A DNA stretch of 64,000 bases from Saccharopolyspora indica (GCF_027853965.1 NZ_JAQGLB010000003.1:248001-312000), one strand, 5' to 3'. Positions 1 through 8,991 are shown, counted from the first letter of the stretch. Made by a program: numbers and translations. The notes: a model not told the origin generated them from the letters alone.

Positions 1-1
1 T

Positions 2-64
2 TGCGTCCAGCTCAATCTCCCGTTTCGCGGCTTCTTGTGGCTGGTTCGCGTCACGGTCCCCTGA
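2..64 (+). other. Possible C-terminal tail of a truncated gene
   Basis: An open frame enters from the left edge and stops at TGA 62-64. It encodes about 20 residues ending in a hydrophobic segment (FRGFLWLVRVTVP). If real, it is the end of a plus-strand gene that converges on the enoyl-CoA hydratase gene. Too little is visible to assign a family, and it may be chance. Confidence 0.2.
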
Positions 65-102
65 GCCGCGGTTGAGGAGGGCTGGGGCTGACAGAGGGTG
101 GC

Positions 103-846
103 TCACAGCAACCCCTCCTCGCGCAGCCGCCGCAACCGGGCGCGCACTCCCGGATCGGCGGCCGCTCGCTCGAACACGCGGTGCGCGTGCTCGGCGTAGT
201 TCTCCGGCAGCGGATCGAGAATCCGGTGGCAGGACTTCAGATCACCGATCGCGTCAGGTCTCGGCATGCGCCGCAGCGCGCGCAGGATCCGTCGCACTGC
301 CTCCTCCGGCTGTTCCGCCACTTCGTCGACCAGGCCGAGCGCGCGGGCCTCGGCCACGTCGAGCTCCTCGGCCAGGACCGCTCTGCGGAACACCTCCCGG
401 GTTCCGATCCGGGCCGACACGAACGGGGTGATCAGCACCGGTACCAGGCCGAGCAGCAGTTCGGTGAGGCGGAAGCGCGCGTTGCGCCCGGCAAGCACGA
501 AGTCGCAGCTGCTCGCCAGCCCGACCCCACCGCCCGTCGCACGACCGGTCACCACCGCGACGGTCACCAGCGGGCTGTTCGCCAGGCCGGACAGCAGTTC
601 CCACAACGCCTTGCCGTCCGCGGCGGTCCAGGCTCCCTCAGAGTCCACCACGGACAGATCGATGCCGGTGCAGAAGTCGCCATCGGAGTCCAGGACGACC
701 GCCCGGCAGCCGGGTGTCCGCTCCGCGGCGCGCAGGCCGTCGAGGAGTTCGCCCACCACGTCGCCGCGCAACGCGTTGCCCGCTTCCGGACGGCACAACC
801 GCACTCGCGCGCAGGCACCGCTGATCTGCACGTTCACCGGAGCCAT
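103..846 (-). CDS. ECH1-type enoyl-CoA hydratase (crotonase) of a beta-branching cassette
   Basis: 247-residue crotonase-fold protein. The oxyanion-hole segments are CTGIDL (59-64) and GGGVGL (105-110). The first hydratase glutamate of classical crotonases is replaced by Gly in GGGVGLASSCD, while the second is kept in LTELLLG. That pattern, followed by a VPVLITPF segment, resembles the dehydratase (ECH1, PksH/CurE type) of HMG-CoA-synthase cassettes, which dehydrates the HMG-like intermediate on an ACP. It overlaps the HMG synthase gene by 13 bp and is the last gene of the minus-strand operon. I see no ECH2 decarboxylase partner in the window. The family is secure; the ECH1 role is inferred from motif and neighbours. 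Confidence 0.85.
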   Translation of the reverse strand: MAPVNVQISGACARVRLCRPEAGNALRGDVVGELLDGLRAAERTPGCRAVVLDSDGDFCTGIDLSVVDSEGAWTAADGKALWELLSGLANSPLVTVAVVTGRATGGGVGLASSCDFVLAGRNARFRLTELLLGLVPVLITPFVSARIGTREVFRRAVLAEELDVAEARALGLVDEVAEQPEEAVRRILRALRRMPRPDAIGDLKSCHRILDPLPENYAEHAHRVFERAAADPGVRARLRRLREEGLL

Positions 847-2078
847 CGGTATTCCCTGCGGTAGTCGGCGATCGAGGCCAGCACCGCTCGCGGACGCTCA
901 CCGGTTCCCCAGCTCGCCAGCTCCGCACCGTCTACCTCGCCGTGCTCGGCGCCGAATCCCACGGCCTGCGCCCGGTCCACGGCCGCGTCGTAGGCGTCGA
1001 CGGTCAACCTGGTGCGTGCGGCGAGTTCGCGCTCCAGCCCGGTTTCGGCGATCAGCTGCCGCGCTCCGGGCACCACTTCGCCGGCGAGGAACTCCGAAGC
1101 GCAACCGGATCCGTAGCTGAACACACCCACCGACAGCCGCTCATCGGTCGGCGCCGCGGCGATCGCGCTGATCAGCGCCAGCAGCGTGGTACCGGAGTAG
1201 ATGTTGCCGACCTGCTCGGGGAACCGCAGCGACGGCGCCACCCGGCGCGCGAAGTCCTCCTGCACGCCGCCCGGGCCCAGATCGGACAGCTTGCGCACGC
1301 CGGTGCGGTGCGCGCCGCGGACCATCCCCGGGAACGGGGTGTGCATCGCCAGCAGGTCGTAGGACCCGACGAAGTCCACCCCCGGCTTGCGCTCGGCGTG
1401 GTCGGCGAACGCGCCCAGCAGGCAGTCCAGGTAGGCCATCAGGGACAGGTCGGTGTCCATCACGTCGACGTCCGGTGCCGGGCGGAAGAAGTCCGGCGTC
1501 TCGTAGCCGTAGCAACCGGACGTGCCCAGCTCCAGCGCGACGATCCGGGGATCCTCCCCGACCAGCACCGCCACCGCCGCGGCCCCCTGCGCGGGCTCCA
1601 TGTACGAGCCCCGGGTCGGCACCGGTGTGTCCGAGGCGATCACCAGCGCCCGGCTGCCCGGCTCCGCGGCCACCACCGACGCCGCCAGCTGCAAGGCCGC
1701 GACACCGCCGTGGCAGGCCTGCTTGACCTCGAACAACCGGCATTGCCGCGGCAGGCCGAGCAGGCGGTGCACGTGCGTGCTCGCCGCCTTCGACAGGTCC
1801 AGCGGCGACTCGGTGGCCACCACCAGCGTCCGGATGCTCCGGCGCTCGGCGTCGGTGAGCGCGTCGACGACCGGCCGGGCCGCGGTGGCCGCCATCGCCA
1901 CGATGTCCTCGCCCGGGGCGGCCACGCTCTTGCGGCGCAACCCCAGGTTGCCGAGCCGCGCCGCGTCGAGACCGCGAGCGGCGAACAGGTCCTCGGTCTC
2001 CAGGTAGGCGCTGCCGCAGTACGCACCCACTGCGTCGATGCCCACCCGATGCGCGCTTCCGACGTTCATCCGCCCCAT
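834..2078 (-). CDS. HMG-CoA synthase-like enzyme (HCS) for beta-alkylation
   Basis: 414 residues from ATG 2078, chosen because GGAGGAG lies 9 bases upstream; an in-frame start 13 codons earlier lacks one. Catalytic residues of the HMG-CoA synthase family are visible: Glu90 in ATESPLD, Cys122 in EVKQACHGG, His246 in AMHTPFPGMV, then GNIYSG and FSYGSG near the C-terminus. Such enzymes add an acetyl unit, delivered on an ACP, to a beta-keto thioester. With two adjacent ACPs and an ECH1-like crotonase it looks like a polyketide beta-branching enzyme rather than an isoprenoid one, since no mevalonate genes are nearby. Translationally coupled to the crotonase gene. Confidence 0.9.
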   Translation of the reverse strand: MGRMNVGSAHRVGIDAVGAYCGSAYLETEDLFAARGLDAARLGNLGLRRKSVAAPGEDIVAMAATAARPVVDALTDAERRSIRTLVVATESPLDLSKAASTHVHRLLGLPRQCRLFEVKQACHGGVAALQLAASVVAAEPGSRALVIASDTPVPTRGSYMEPAQGAAAVAVLVGEDPRIVALELGTSGCYGYETPDFFRPAPDVDVMDTDLSLMAYLDCLLGAFADHAERKPGVDFVGSYDLLAMHTPFPGMVRGAHRTGVRKLSDLGPGGVQEDFARRVAPSLRFPEQVGNIYSGTTLLALISAIAAAPTDERLSVGVFSYGSGCASEFLAGEVVPGARQLIAETGLERELAARTRLTVDAYDAAVDRAQAVGFGAEHGEVDGAELASWGTGERPRAVLASIADYRREYRWLR

Positions 2079-2133
2079 CCCTGTGCTCTCCTCCCGGGCA
2101 GGCCGCCTCGCCCGCACGAGGCGGCCTGCCCGG

Positions 2134-2385
2134 TCACCGTTCGTTGGCGCTGGCCAGCAGCACGTCGACCAGCCCGGCGATGTCCTGCACCCCGGCGAAG
2201 GTCTCCGCCCGCAGCTCCAGCCCGATCTCGTCGAGCGATCCGACGACCACGTCCATCCGGTCCAGCGAGTCGCAGCCCAGGTCGGTCATGCTGCGGTCCT
2301 CGCGGATCTCGGCCGGGTCGATGTCCGAGCGCACCGACAGGATGTTCCCGCGCACCACCGCGAAGACGTCTTCCCTGGTCAGCAC
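2134..2385 (-). CDS. Acyl carrier protein (donor-ACP type)
   Basis: 83-residue four-helix ACP with the phosphopantetheine serine at residue 40 in LGCDSLDRMDVV. Free-standing ACPs of this kind carry malonyl or acetyl units to HMG-CoA-synthase-like enzymes, and this gene lies directly upstream of one. It follows the other ACP gene by 8 bases, so the two are co-transcribed. Which of the two is donor and which carries the growing chain cannot be told from sequence alone. Confidence 0.9.
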   Translation of the reverse strand: MLTREDVFAVVRGNILSVRSDIDPAEIREDRSMTDLGCDSLDRMDVVVGSLDEIGLELRAETFAGVQDIAGLVDVLLASANER

Positions 2386-2393
2386 GATGGCCC

Positions 2394-2639
2394 CTACGCG
2401 TTCGCGGCGACGTGCTTGATGAACGCCTCGGGCGTGCCGTGCTCGTAGAGAGCTTCGACGGTCTCGGCGACGCCGAGCTCCGACTTGATCATCGCGACGT
2501 ACTCCACCGCGAGGATGGAGTCCAGGCCCAGCTCGGTGAAGCCCGCCGTCACATCGATCTTGCTCACCTCCACGTAGAGCACCTCGGCCAGCAACGCCAG
2601 CGCCGTGCTCTCCGCGGAGGTCTTGGTCTCGCCGCTCAT
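2394..2639 (-). CDS. Acyl carrier protein
   Basis: 81 residues from ATG 2639, preferred because GGGGAGAA sits about 6 bases upstream; an upstream in-frame ATG (2678) would add 13 residues without a good ribosome-binding site. The phosphopantetheine serine is residue 41 in LGLDSILAVEYV, a motif closer to PKS/NRPS-type carriers than that of the neighbouring ACP. It probably carries an acyl intermediate for the KASIII-like or HMG-synthase-like enzyme of the operon. Confidence 0.88.
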   Translation of the reverse strand: MSGETKTSAESTALALLAEVLYVEVSKIDVTAGFTELGLDSILAVEYVAMIKSELGVAETVEALYEHGTPEAFIKHVAANA

Positions 2640-2727
2640 CCGGTTCTCCCCGTGTTCACTAGCGTTTGATTCCTTCATTGCGACGCTAGACGCGCCCAGC
2701 CGACGCAGGTCGTCGCAAGCGCGCAGC

Positions 2728-2775
2728 GCTTAACCCACCCTCGGCACTTGCACCGCCACGCAAAACGAGCCTGGA
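2728..2775. repeat. Short copy of a dispersed repeat
   Basis: The run from TTAACCCACCCTCG to gcaccgccacgcaaaacgag (2750-2769) matches the two ends of a longer repeat at 32086-32240. The 20-base right end is identical in both. In this copy the roughly 110 bases between the ends are missing, as if by internal deletion. It lies in the gap between the ACP and KASIII genes. Confidence 0.6.
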
Positions 2776-2784
2776 ATCAATCCC

Positions 2785-3795
2785 TTACCCGCTCTGCCAC
2801 TTGATCGCGGCGCACGCCGACATCTCTCCCGCTCCGGCGAAACCGGCGAGCACCACCAGCGAGCCGGGGGCGATCCGGTCGGCCCGCAGCGCGTGGTCGA
2901 GGCTGACCGGCACGCCCGCGCCGAAGAGGTTCCCGTAGGAGTCGAAGGTGTCGAAGTGCTTGGCCGGGTCGATGCCCAGGTCCCGCGACCAGTTCCGCAG
3001 CAGCAGCCGGTTCGGCTGGTTGGTGATCAGCAGGTCGACGTCGGCCACCTCGTGCCCGGTGCGGCCGAGCACCTCGCGGACCACCTCGGGCACGATCTTG
3101 GTGCCGCGCTCGATGACGTTCTGCGCCTTGGTGTTGTCGAACCCGACGTCCATCTCCGAGGTGCCCGGTTCCCAGTACAACCGGCCGTCGGCGAGGGTGA
3201 TGTCGACGTCCGGCGCGAACTCCGGGTGGTGCTGCACCTTCGTGGCCAGGATCGGCGATTCCTCCGACGCCGTCACCAGTGCCACCGCCGCGCCGTCGCC
3301 CGGCACCGATGCGTGGGCGGAGGTCCGCACGCCGGGCTGGGTGAAGATCTTGCCCGCGTTCTGCGACACGCACAGCAGCGCCGTCCTGACCCCCGGTTCC
3401 TGGAGCATCTTGCGCGCCAGGTCGAGCATGTGCGGGAACACCACGCAGTGTCCGTTGTGGAGGTCCACAATAGACTCCGGTGTCGCCCCGATCCGCCGGG
3501 CCACCTCAGCGCCGGAGCCCAGGAACGGCACGTCCGGGAGGGCGTTGTAGGTGATCACGACGTCTACCTCGCGGAGCACGTCGGTGCCGTGCCGCTCCGC
3601 CAGCGCGTGCGCGGCCTGCTCGATGAGGTCGGCCCCGGTCTGCTCCCGCGAGGCGTACCGCCGGAACTCCGGGGACCGGAACATCGGGTTGCGCAGCAGC
3701 GGGTCGTCCGGCCGCGCGTACTGCTCGAAGTACTCGCGACCGACCTTGTTCGGCGGCTGGTAGCTGGCGACGTCGATCAGGCTGACCGGCTTCAC
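2785..3795 (-). CDS. KASIII-like ketoacyl-ACP synthase with altered active site
   Basis: 336 residues from GTG 3795, which overlaps the previous stop as GTGA. The thiolase fold is recognisable. The nucleophile is Cys117 in NGHCVVF and the C-terminal Asn is Asn289 in DSYGNLFG. Where KASIII enzymes have the HQAN motif with the catalytic His, this protein reads NQPN (259-262), so the His is replaced by Asn. Condensation by decarboxylation normally needs that His; KASIII relatives with changed triads often act as acyltransferases. It likely works on one of the two ACPs. Substrate unknown. Confidence 0.88.
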   Translation of the reverse strand: MKPVSLIDVASYQPPNKVGREYFEQYARPDDPLLRNPMFRSPEFRRYASREQTGADLIEQAAHALAERHGTDVLREVDVVITYNALPDVPFLGSGAEVARRIGATPESIVDLHNGHCVVFPHMLDLARKMLQEPGVRTALLCVSQNAGKIFTQPGVRTSAHASVPGDGAAVALVTASEESPILATKVQHHPEFAPDVDITLADGRLYWEPGTSEMDVGFDNTKAQNVIERGTKIVPEVVREVLGRTGHEVADVDLLITNQPNRLLLRNWSRDLGIDPAKHFDTFDSYGNLFGAGVPVSLDHALRADRIAPGSLVVLAGFAGAGEMSACAAIKWQSG

Positions 3796-4433
3796 CGCGC
3801 GACCCCCGGGACGATCGGGATCCCGTTGCGGTGCCGGTGTTCGAGGATGGCCTTGGTGTTGTCCATCTCGATGCGGTGGCCGGCGTTGAAGTACGGCCAC
3901 AGCTCGCCCACCCACCGCCGGTCCGGGCCGGGCGACTTCTCCGGGTACGGGTTCTCGGTGTAGTACGGGTGGTGGCAGTTGGTCATCATCACCACCGAAC
4001 CCGGCTTCTTGAGCACCAGCTCGGCGGGCAGGACGCGGAAGAGGTAGATCATCCACAGGTCCTCGCCCTGGTCCCAGGCGGCGTGGTAGTCGATGGTCAT
4101 CGCTTCCGGGTTGGACTCGATGCGCAGGAAGATCCGGGTCATCTCGTCCACCCGGTCCCAGCCCACGTGCAGCCCGGTGTCGTCGACCGGCTGCAGGCCG
4201 CGCACGCTGAAGGTGTACTCCTCCTGGCTGTGCACGTCGGCCAGGTAGTCGAACACGTCGCGGGGCGGGCAGTCGATGTAGGTGTGCAGGGTGCAGTAGT
4301 CCCCGTACACCTCCTCGTGCGGGTAGGTGTCCTTGGTGGCCTTCATGGCCTGGTCGACGATCTCGGCCATGGACCGGGTCTCGCAGCGGGCCAGCCCTGG
4401 GATCTCGGCCAGTTCTTCGTCGGAAACCCTCAC
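3792..4433 (-). CDS. SRPBCC-fold (START/aromatase-cyclase-like) protein
   Basis: 213 residues. The segment YIDCPPRDVFDYLAD followed by alternating beta-strands, with a long C-terminal helix region, is typical of SRPBCC hydrophobic-pocket proteins, which include polyketide aromatases/cyclases and lipid carriers. The size fits a single domain, not a di-domain aromatase. It is coupled by 4-base overlaps to both the ThDP enzyme upstream and the KASIII gene downstream, so all three should be made in step. Role inferred: binding, cyclisation or dehydration of a pathway intermediate. Confidence 0.75.
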   Translation of the reverse strand: MRVSDEELAEIPGLARCETRSMAEIVDQAMKATKDTYPHEEVYGDYCTLHTYIDCPPRDVFDYLADVHSQEEYTFSVRGLQPVDDTGLHVGWDRVDEMTRIFLRIESNPEAMTIDYHAAWDQGEDLWMIYLFRVLPAELVLKKPGSVVMMTNCHHPYYTENPYPEKSPGPDRRWVGELWPYFNAGHRIEMDNTKAILEHRHRNGIPIVPGVAR

Positions 4434-6109
4434 TTCGGCGATGTCCTCTCGGTCGAATCATCGGTCGGCACGAACGGCAGGTAGGGCGGCATCTCGTCGG
4501 GGCGCATCTCGATCGACACCAGCGACGGACCGGTGGTGCTGTCGCTCGCGGCCAGGAAAGAGCGCAGCTCGTCGAGAGTCCGGACGGTCCGCGCCCGGAT
4601 GGACGGGAACATCGCGGCGACCCCCGCGCCGATGTCGCTGCCCCGGAAGGCGTTGTAGGTGTGCTCGGCGTCGTAGAACAGCTCTTCGCGCGACTTGCAG
4701 GCCGCGTGCGAGTTGTTGTTGAAGATCACGAAGGTGACGGGCAGGTCGTGCTCGACCGCGGTGTGCACCTCCATGCCGTGCATGTAGAACGAGCCGTCAC
4801 CGGCCAGCACGAAGGTGCGCCGCCCGGTGGCGAACGCCGCGCCGATCCCGGCACCGAAGCTGAAGCCCATGCCGCCCATGCCCAGCGCGAGCAGGTAGCG
4901 GCCGCGGGCGGGCGCCGGGAGGAAGTGCAGCACGCCGCACCCGGTGTTGCCCGCGTCGGAGACCACGACCGCGTCGTCGGGCACCGCCTCCGCGATCGTC
5001 CCGACGACCTCGCGCAGCGCGATCCGGTCGCCTTCGGTCCGCTCGTGCGGCAGGAAGTCCAGCCCGTCGTGCGGCGGTGTCGCCGGAGGCTGCCCGAGCA
5101 GCTGCTGCGCGGCCGACCGCAGGCGGGCGCGCAACTCACCGGTTTCGAGCAGCACCTCGTCGCCGACGTGGGGAGCCTGCCGGTCGAAGCAGACGATCTC
5201 CTTGCCCGCCAGCGAAGCTTCCAGCCCCGCCCGCGCCACTTGCGGGAACCGCGTGCCCACCAGGACGAGGGTCCGCGCGCGATCCAGGCAACGCCGCACG
5301 CTGGGATGCCCGTTCGCGCCGGCCACCCCGACGAACCGCGGGTCGTGGTTGTCGAAGACGTCCTTGGCGTCCGGCTCCACCGCCACCCACGCACCGAGGC
5401 CCGCCGCCAAGCTCGCCAGCTCCGCGCGCGCGTCCGCGCGCACCACGCCCGAACCGGCCACGATCAACGTCGGCCCGCCGCTTCGAGCGGCTTCCAGCGC
5501 CCGCAGCACCCGCTCGTCGAGTTCGCCGGGCTCCTCGTCCTCGACCGGGAGGTCCACCGGTTCCAGCTCGGTCGACGCCTGCTGGACGTCCTTCGGGATC
5601 AGCAGGACCGCGGGCCCCCGCTCGCGCTCGGCGGCGTGCATCGCGCGCGGCAGCAGATCGGCGATCTCGTCCGGTTTCTCCACCCGGGCGCAGAACCGCG
5701 ACACCGCGGCGAACAGCGCCGGGCCGTTCAGCGATTCGTTGAGCCCGCTCTGGTCCTGGAACGCACCGCGGCCTTCCAGCGAGGTCGGCGGCTGTCCGAT
5801 CAGCGCGAGCAACGGGACCCCGGAGGCGTAGGCCTCGCCGAGCGCCGGAACGAGGTTGAGCGCCCCTCCACCGGAAGTCGCCGCGACCACGGCGAGGCGG
5901 TTGCTCGCCCGGTGGTAGCCCTCGGCCATCGCACCGGCGGAGAACTCGTGCTTGCCGACGATCCCGGCCACGCGCCCGGAGCCGCGGGTGATCGCGTCGT
6001 AGATGTCTTCGACGTTGGCCCCGTGCACGCCGAAGACGTGCCGCACACCAGCGGAGTCGAGGTGGTCGACGATGCGGTCCACGACCCGCTTGCGCTCAGC
6101 GTCCGGCAT
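4430..6109 (-). CDS. Thiamine-diphosphate-dependent enzyme (acetolactate synthase/decarboxylase superfamily)
   Basis: 559 residues with the three domains of the acetolactate synthase superfamily. The cofactor-activating glutamate is Glu55 in GKHEFSAGAMAEGY, and the ThDP/Mg motif runs from GDG (437-439) to NNN (464-466). Such enzymes decarboxylate a 2-oxo acid and may add the resulting acyl anion to another carbonyl or thioester. It lies immediately downstream of an aminotransferase gene (14-base overlap) and is coupled to the SRPBCC gene by ATGA. A pair of ThDP acyloin-forming enzyme plus aminotransferase would build an alpha-amino ketone, but the substrate is not evident. Standard branched-chain biosynthesis is unlikely given the context. 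Confidence 0.85.
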   Translation of the reverse strand: MPDAERKRVVDRIVDHLDSAGVRHVFGVHGANVEDIYDAITRGSGRVAGIVGKHEFSAGAMAEGYHRASNRLAVVAATSGGGALNLVPALGEAYASGVPLLALIGQPPTSLEGRGAFQDQSGLNESLNGPALFAAVSRFCARVEKPDEIADLLPRAMHAAERERGPAVLLIPKDVQQASTELEPVDLPVEDEEPGELDERVLRALEAARSGGPTLIVAGSGVVRADARAELASLAAGLGAWVAVEPDAKDVFDNHDPRFVGVAGANGHPSVRRCLDRARTLVLVGTRFPQVARAGLEASLAGKEIVCFDRQAPHVGDEVLLETGELRARLRSAAQQLLGQPPATPPHDGLDFLPHERTEGDRIALREVVGTIAEAVPDDAVVVSDAGNTGCGVLHFLPAPARGRYLLALGMGGMGFSFGAGIGAAFATGRRTFVLAGDGSFYMHGMEVHTAVEHDLPVTFVIFNNNSHAACKSREELFYDAEHTYNAFRGSDIGAGVAAMFPSIRARTVRTLDELRSFLAASDSTTGPSLVSIEMRPDEMPPYLPFVPTDDSTERTSPK

Positions 6110-7286
6110 TGACCACCTCCGCGAGGATCCCCAGCCCGTGCTCGATCTCGGCGTGCGTCGCGGTCACCCCGATGCGCATCGACCGGCGCGCGTGCGGCTC
6201 GCCGTGCAGGTGCGGCAGGTAGAACGGGGCGGACGGGGCGATGAGCACGCCGCGGTCCTTGAGCTCGTGGAACAGCTCCGAAGTGGACGTCTTGAGCTCC
6301 GGCAGGTGCAGCCAGCGGAACTGGCCGCCGTCGGAGGCGTGCAGCCAGAACGGCACCCGCAGCCGCTCGTCCAGGACTTCCCGGATGAGCTGGTGGCGCT
6401 GCCGGTAGCTCTCGCGCAGTTCGCGGTGGCACAGGTCGAGGTACCGGTCGTCGCGCAGCAGGATCAGCACGGCCAGCTGAACCAGCTGCGGCGGGAACGT
6501 GGCGACCTGCGCCTGGAACCCGCCGAACAGCTCGATCAGCGGTTCCGGGGCGATCACGAACCCCAGCCGCTCACCGGCCAGCGCCGCCTTCGAGAAGCTC
6601 TGGACCAGGACCACGTTGTCCGCCCAGGGCATGCCGAGTTCCCGGAAGGCCAGGCCGGGAACCACCGGGGCGTAAGCGTTGTCGACCACCAGCAGCGCAC
6701 CGATCTCGGCGCACTCCCGGGCCAGTTCGGCCAGCGCCTCGTCGGAGATCACGTTCCCGGCGGGGTTGCTGGGCCGCGAGACCACGACCGCACCGACATC
6801 GCTGCTGAGAGCTCCGCGGGGCGGGACGTAGCGGAACTCGTCGTCGCCCTCGCGCACGACCTCGGCGGGCACCATGTCGTAGGCGACGTCGCGGTGCGTC
6901 AGGTACCCGGGGTACTCCGGCCCGAACAGCACGACCTTGCGGCCCCGGTCGGCCATCAGCTCCGAGATGTAGTGGAAAGCGGCCTGCGCACCAGGCGTGA
7001 TCAGCACGTTCGCACCCGACACCGGCAGCGAGAACCGCTCGGCGTAGCGAGCCGCGAGCTGCTCGCGCAGCTCCGCGTCACCGTGCACCCCGTGGTACCG
7101 GGTGACGCGGCTGGTGAAGCTGGGATCCGCTACGGCGGCGCGGAAGGCCTCGCGCACGGCGTCGGAGATCGCGGGCAGTTCCAGCGGCATGCCGGTCGCC
7201 AGGTTGTGCCAGCCCTGGTCGACGGCCAGCAGGTACGGGACGACGTCCTGCCACTTCTCGATCGGCGGCGCGCTGACCGCGGTCAT
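6096..7286 (-). CDS. PLP-dependent aminotransferase, class I/II
   Basis: 396 residues, normal length for fold-type I aminotransferases. Visible landmarks are Tyr64 in RYHGVHG, SNPAGNV (173-179), the cofactor-binding Asp202 in VVDNAYAP, and the Schiff-base Lys233 in SFSKAALAGERLGF. It begins at an ATG that overlaps the radical SAM stop as ATGA and runs 14 bases into the ThDP gene. It probably installs or removes an amino group on the product of, or precursor to, the ThDP reaction. Specificity cannot be read. Confidence 0.88.
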   Translation of the reverse strand: MTAVSAPPIEKWQDVVPYLLAVDQGWHNLATGMPLELPAISDAVREAFRAAVADPSFTSRVTRYHGVHGDAELREQLAARYAERFSLPVSGANVLITPGAQAAFHYISELMADRGRKVVLFGPEYPGYLTHRDVAYDMVPAEVVREGDDEFRYVPPRGALSSDVGAVVVSRPSNPAGNVISDEALAELARECAEIGALLVVDNAYAPVVPGLAFRELGMPWADNVVLVQSFSKAALAGERLGFVIAPEPLIELFGGFQAQVATFPPQLVQLAVLILLRDDRYLDLCHRELRESYRQRHQLIREVLDERLRVPFWLHASDGGQFRWLHLPELKTSTSELFHELKDRGVLIAPSAPFYLPHLHGEPHARRSMRIGVTATHAEIEHGLGILAEVVNAGR

Positions 7287-8830
7287 GAACGGGCCCCGTC
7301 CCGGTAGCGGTCCGCGATCCCGCCCGGCAGGTCCAGCCGGCCGATCGGCGAGTAGTCGTAGCGGTCCACCGGGTCCTGCGAGGGCGAGACGATCAGCTCG
7401 TTGGCCCCGGCGACGTGCGAGGTGACCTCGTCGCTGGCGAACAGGTAGCCGATGCCGTCGACGAAGGTGCAGCCCAGATCCGTCAGGTTCATCCGCGCAC
7501 CGTCCACCGTGACCAGTCCGAGGTCGCGCAGCCTGCCGACCTCAGGCGCGAACAGCTCCCCCGCGTCGATGCCGTAGCGCTGCTTCAGCACGTCGAAGTC
7601 CACGCCGCCGGACCGGATGCCGAACATGATCGCGCGGCGCACCCGCTCCTCGTCGGGCAGCGTGTGACCCCGCCACACCGGCGCCTTGCCCGCGTCGATG
7701 GCGTCCACGTACTGCTGGTTGTCGCACACGTTGTAGTACTGCGTGCCGCCGATGTAGCCGAAGCTGCTGACCCCGACCCCGACCAGGTTGTCCTCCTCGA
7801 TGGAGTCGAACTTGTTCTGCTGCTGCTGGGAGTGCACCTTGCCCTTGGCGTAGTAGAAGACCGGCCCGCGCACGAATCCGGCCGCGTTGAGCACGTGCTC
7901 GGCCATGTAGTGCATGCGCAGCCGGTCCGTCGCGTCCGGGAACAGCTCCGGGTTGCGCATGTACTGGCGGGTGATCGGGTCGGACCGCTTGAACATCAGC
8001 GGGAAGATGTTGAACTTCTCGATGCCGGCGTCCATCAGCTCGATGATCGTGTCGTACCAGTTGCGCAGGTCCTGCAGCGGCAGCCCGAAGATCAGGTCGA
8101 CGTTGAGGTTGCGGATGTCGCGCTGGTCCAGCAGCTCCAGCAACCGGTAGACCTCGGCCCGGCCGTGCCCGCGGTTGAGCTTGGTCAGCACGTCCTCGTT
8201 CATCGACTGGATGCCGAAGACCCAGCGGTTGACCCCGCCTGCGGCGATGGCGTCCAGCCGGTCCTCGTAGTCGGGCTGGCGCACCACCCCGGGGTGCAGC
8301 TCGAAGGTGATCTCGGTTTCCGGCCGGGTCCGGACGTTCTTCCACAGGTGCTCGAACAGCCGGGTGATCTGGGGCGCCTTCAGGTAGGAGGGCGTGCCGC
8401 CGCCGAAGTAGATCGACGAGGCGTTCAGCCCCTCCGGCGATTCGGCCGAAACCCGCTGCTGCACAGCGGAGATGTCGTCCAGCAACGCCCCCACGTAGCG
8501 CTCCACCCAGGAGTCGGCGGCGTTGATCTCCTTGTAGAAGTGGCAGAACGTGCAGTACTGCTCGCAGAACGGGATGTGCAGGTAGACGTTCTGGGAGCTG
8601 GTGACGTCCCGGAACACCTCGTGCTCATCGATGTCGTGCAGGAACTTCAGCGGCGGGTAGGTGCCGACGAGGTAGTACTCCAGGGGCGTGCGGTACACGC
8701 CCGCGGCGCGCAGATCGTCCAGAGCGATCGCGCGCACCTGCTGGTCGGCGTACTCCACCGCCTCGGCGAAGCTGGGCAGCATTCGGTCGCCGCGCGCACC
8801 CGGAGCGCTCGGCTGATTCGGTTCCCGCAC
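7283..8830 (-). CDS. HemN-like radical SAM protein
   Basis: 515 residues from GTG 8830, with GGAGGAG about 7 bases upstream. The 4Fe-4S motif is CEQYCTFC with Cys89, Cys93 and Cys96, preceded by VYLHIPF as in HemN and HemW relatives. FGGGTPSYL, the SAM-binding glycine motif, follows. The C-terminal part resembles the HemN C domain. In natural-product clusters HemN-like proteins often act as class C methyltransferases or cyclopropanases rather than as coproporphyrinogen oxidases. It is the first gene of the minus-strand operon. Genuine heme biosynthesis is unlikely here because no other heme gene is near. Confidence 0.85.
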   Translation of the reverse strand: MREPNQPSAPGARGDRMLPSFAEAVEYADQQVRAIALDDLRAAGVYRTPLEYYLVGTYPPLKFLHDIDEHEVFRDVTSSQNVYLHIPFCEQYCTFCHFYKEINAADSWVERYVGALLDDISAVQQRVSAESPEGLNASSIYFGGGTPSYLKAPQITRLFEHLWKNVRTRPETEITFELHPGVVRQPDYEDRLDAIAAGGVNRWVFGIQSMNEDVLTKLNRGHGRAEVYRLLELLDQRDIRNLNVDLIFGLPLQDLRNWYDTIIELMDAGIEKFNIFPLMFKRSDPITRQYMRNPELFPDATDRLRMHYMAEHVLNAAGFVRGPVFYYAKGKVHSQQQQNKFDSIEEDNLVGVGVSSFGYIGGTQYYNVCDNQQYVDAIDAGKAPVWRGHTLPDEERVRRAIMFGIRSGGVDFDVLKQRYGIDAGELFAPEVGRLRDLGLVTVDGARMNLTDLGCTFVDGIGYLFASDEVTSHVAGANELIVSPSQDPVDRYDYSPIGRLDLPGGIADRYRDGARS

Positions 8831-8963
8831 TCGGTCTCTCCTCCGGCCAGGTCGCCCAGGCCTGTCTGCGTGTCAACTCCCGAACGCCAAGAACGGCTAA
8901 ACCACGACTTGACGCTTCTGCGGAACTGGAATCCGCATTGCTGCTGTGCGCGCACTGCGTTTC

Positions 8964-8991
8964 ACACTATTACCAGTACGCATTTCAACAA
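8964..8991 (-). promoter_or_regulatory. Candidate promoter of the radical SAM operon
   Basis: Read on the minus strand: TTGTTG (8991-8986), a 16-base spacer, and TAGTGT (8969-8964). This would give a leader of about 125 bases before the GTG start at 8830. It sits in the AT-richer part of the intergenic region. Confidence 0.4.

Noticed and set aside
942-2669. 575-codon plus-strand open frame
   Set aside because: It is antisense to the HMG synthase and ACP genes, which have clear catalytic motifs; high GC keeps the opposite frame open.
7283-8830. Coproporphyrinogen III oxidase (HemN/HemW) annotation
   Set aside because: The motif alone does not prove it. No heme genes are near, and the tight operon with ACP, ThDP and aminotransferase genes argues for a secondary-metabolism role.
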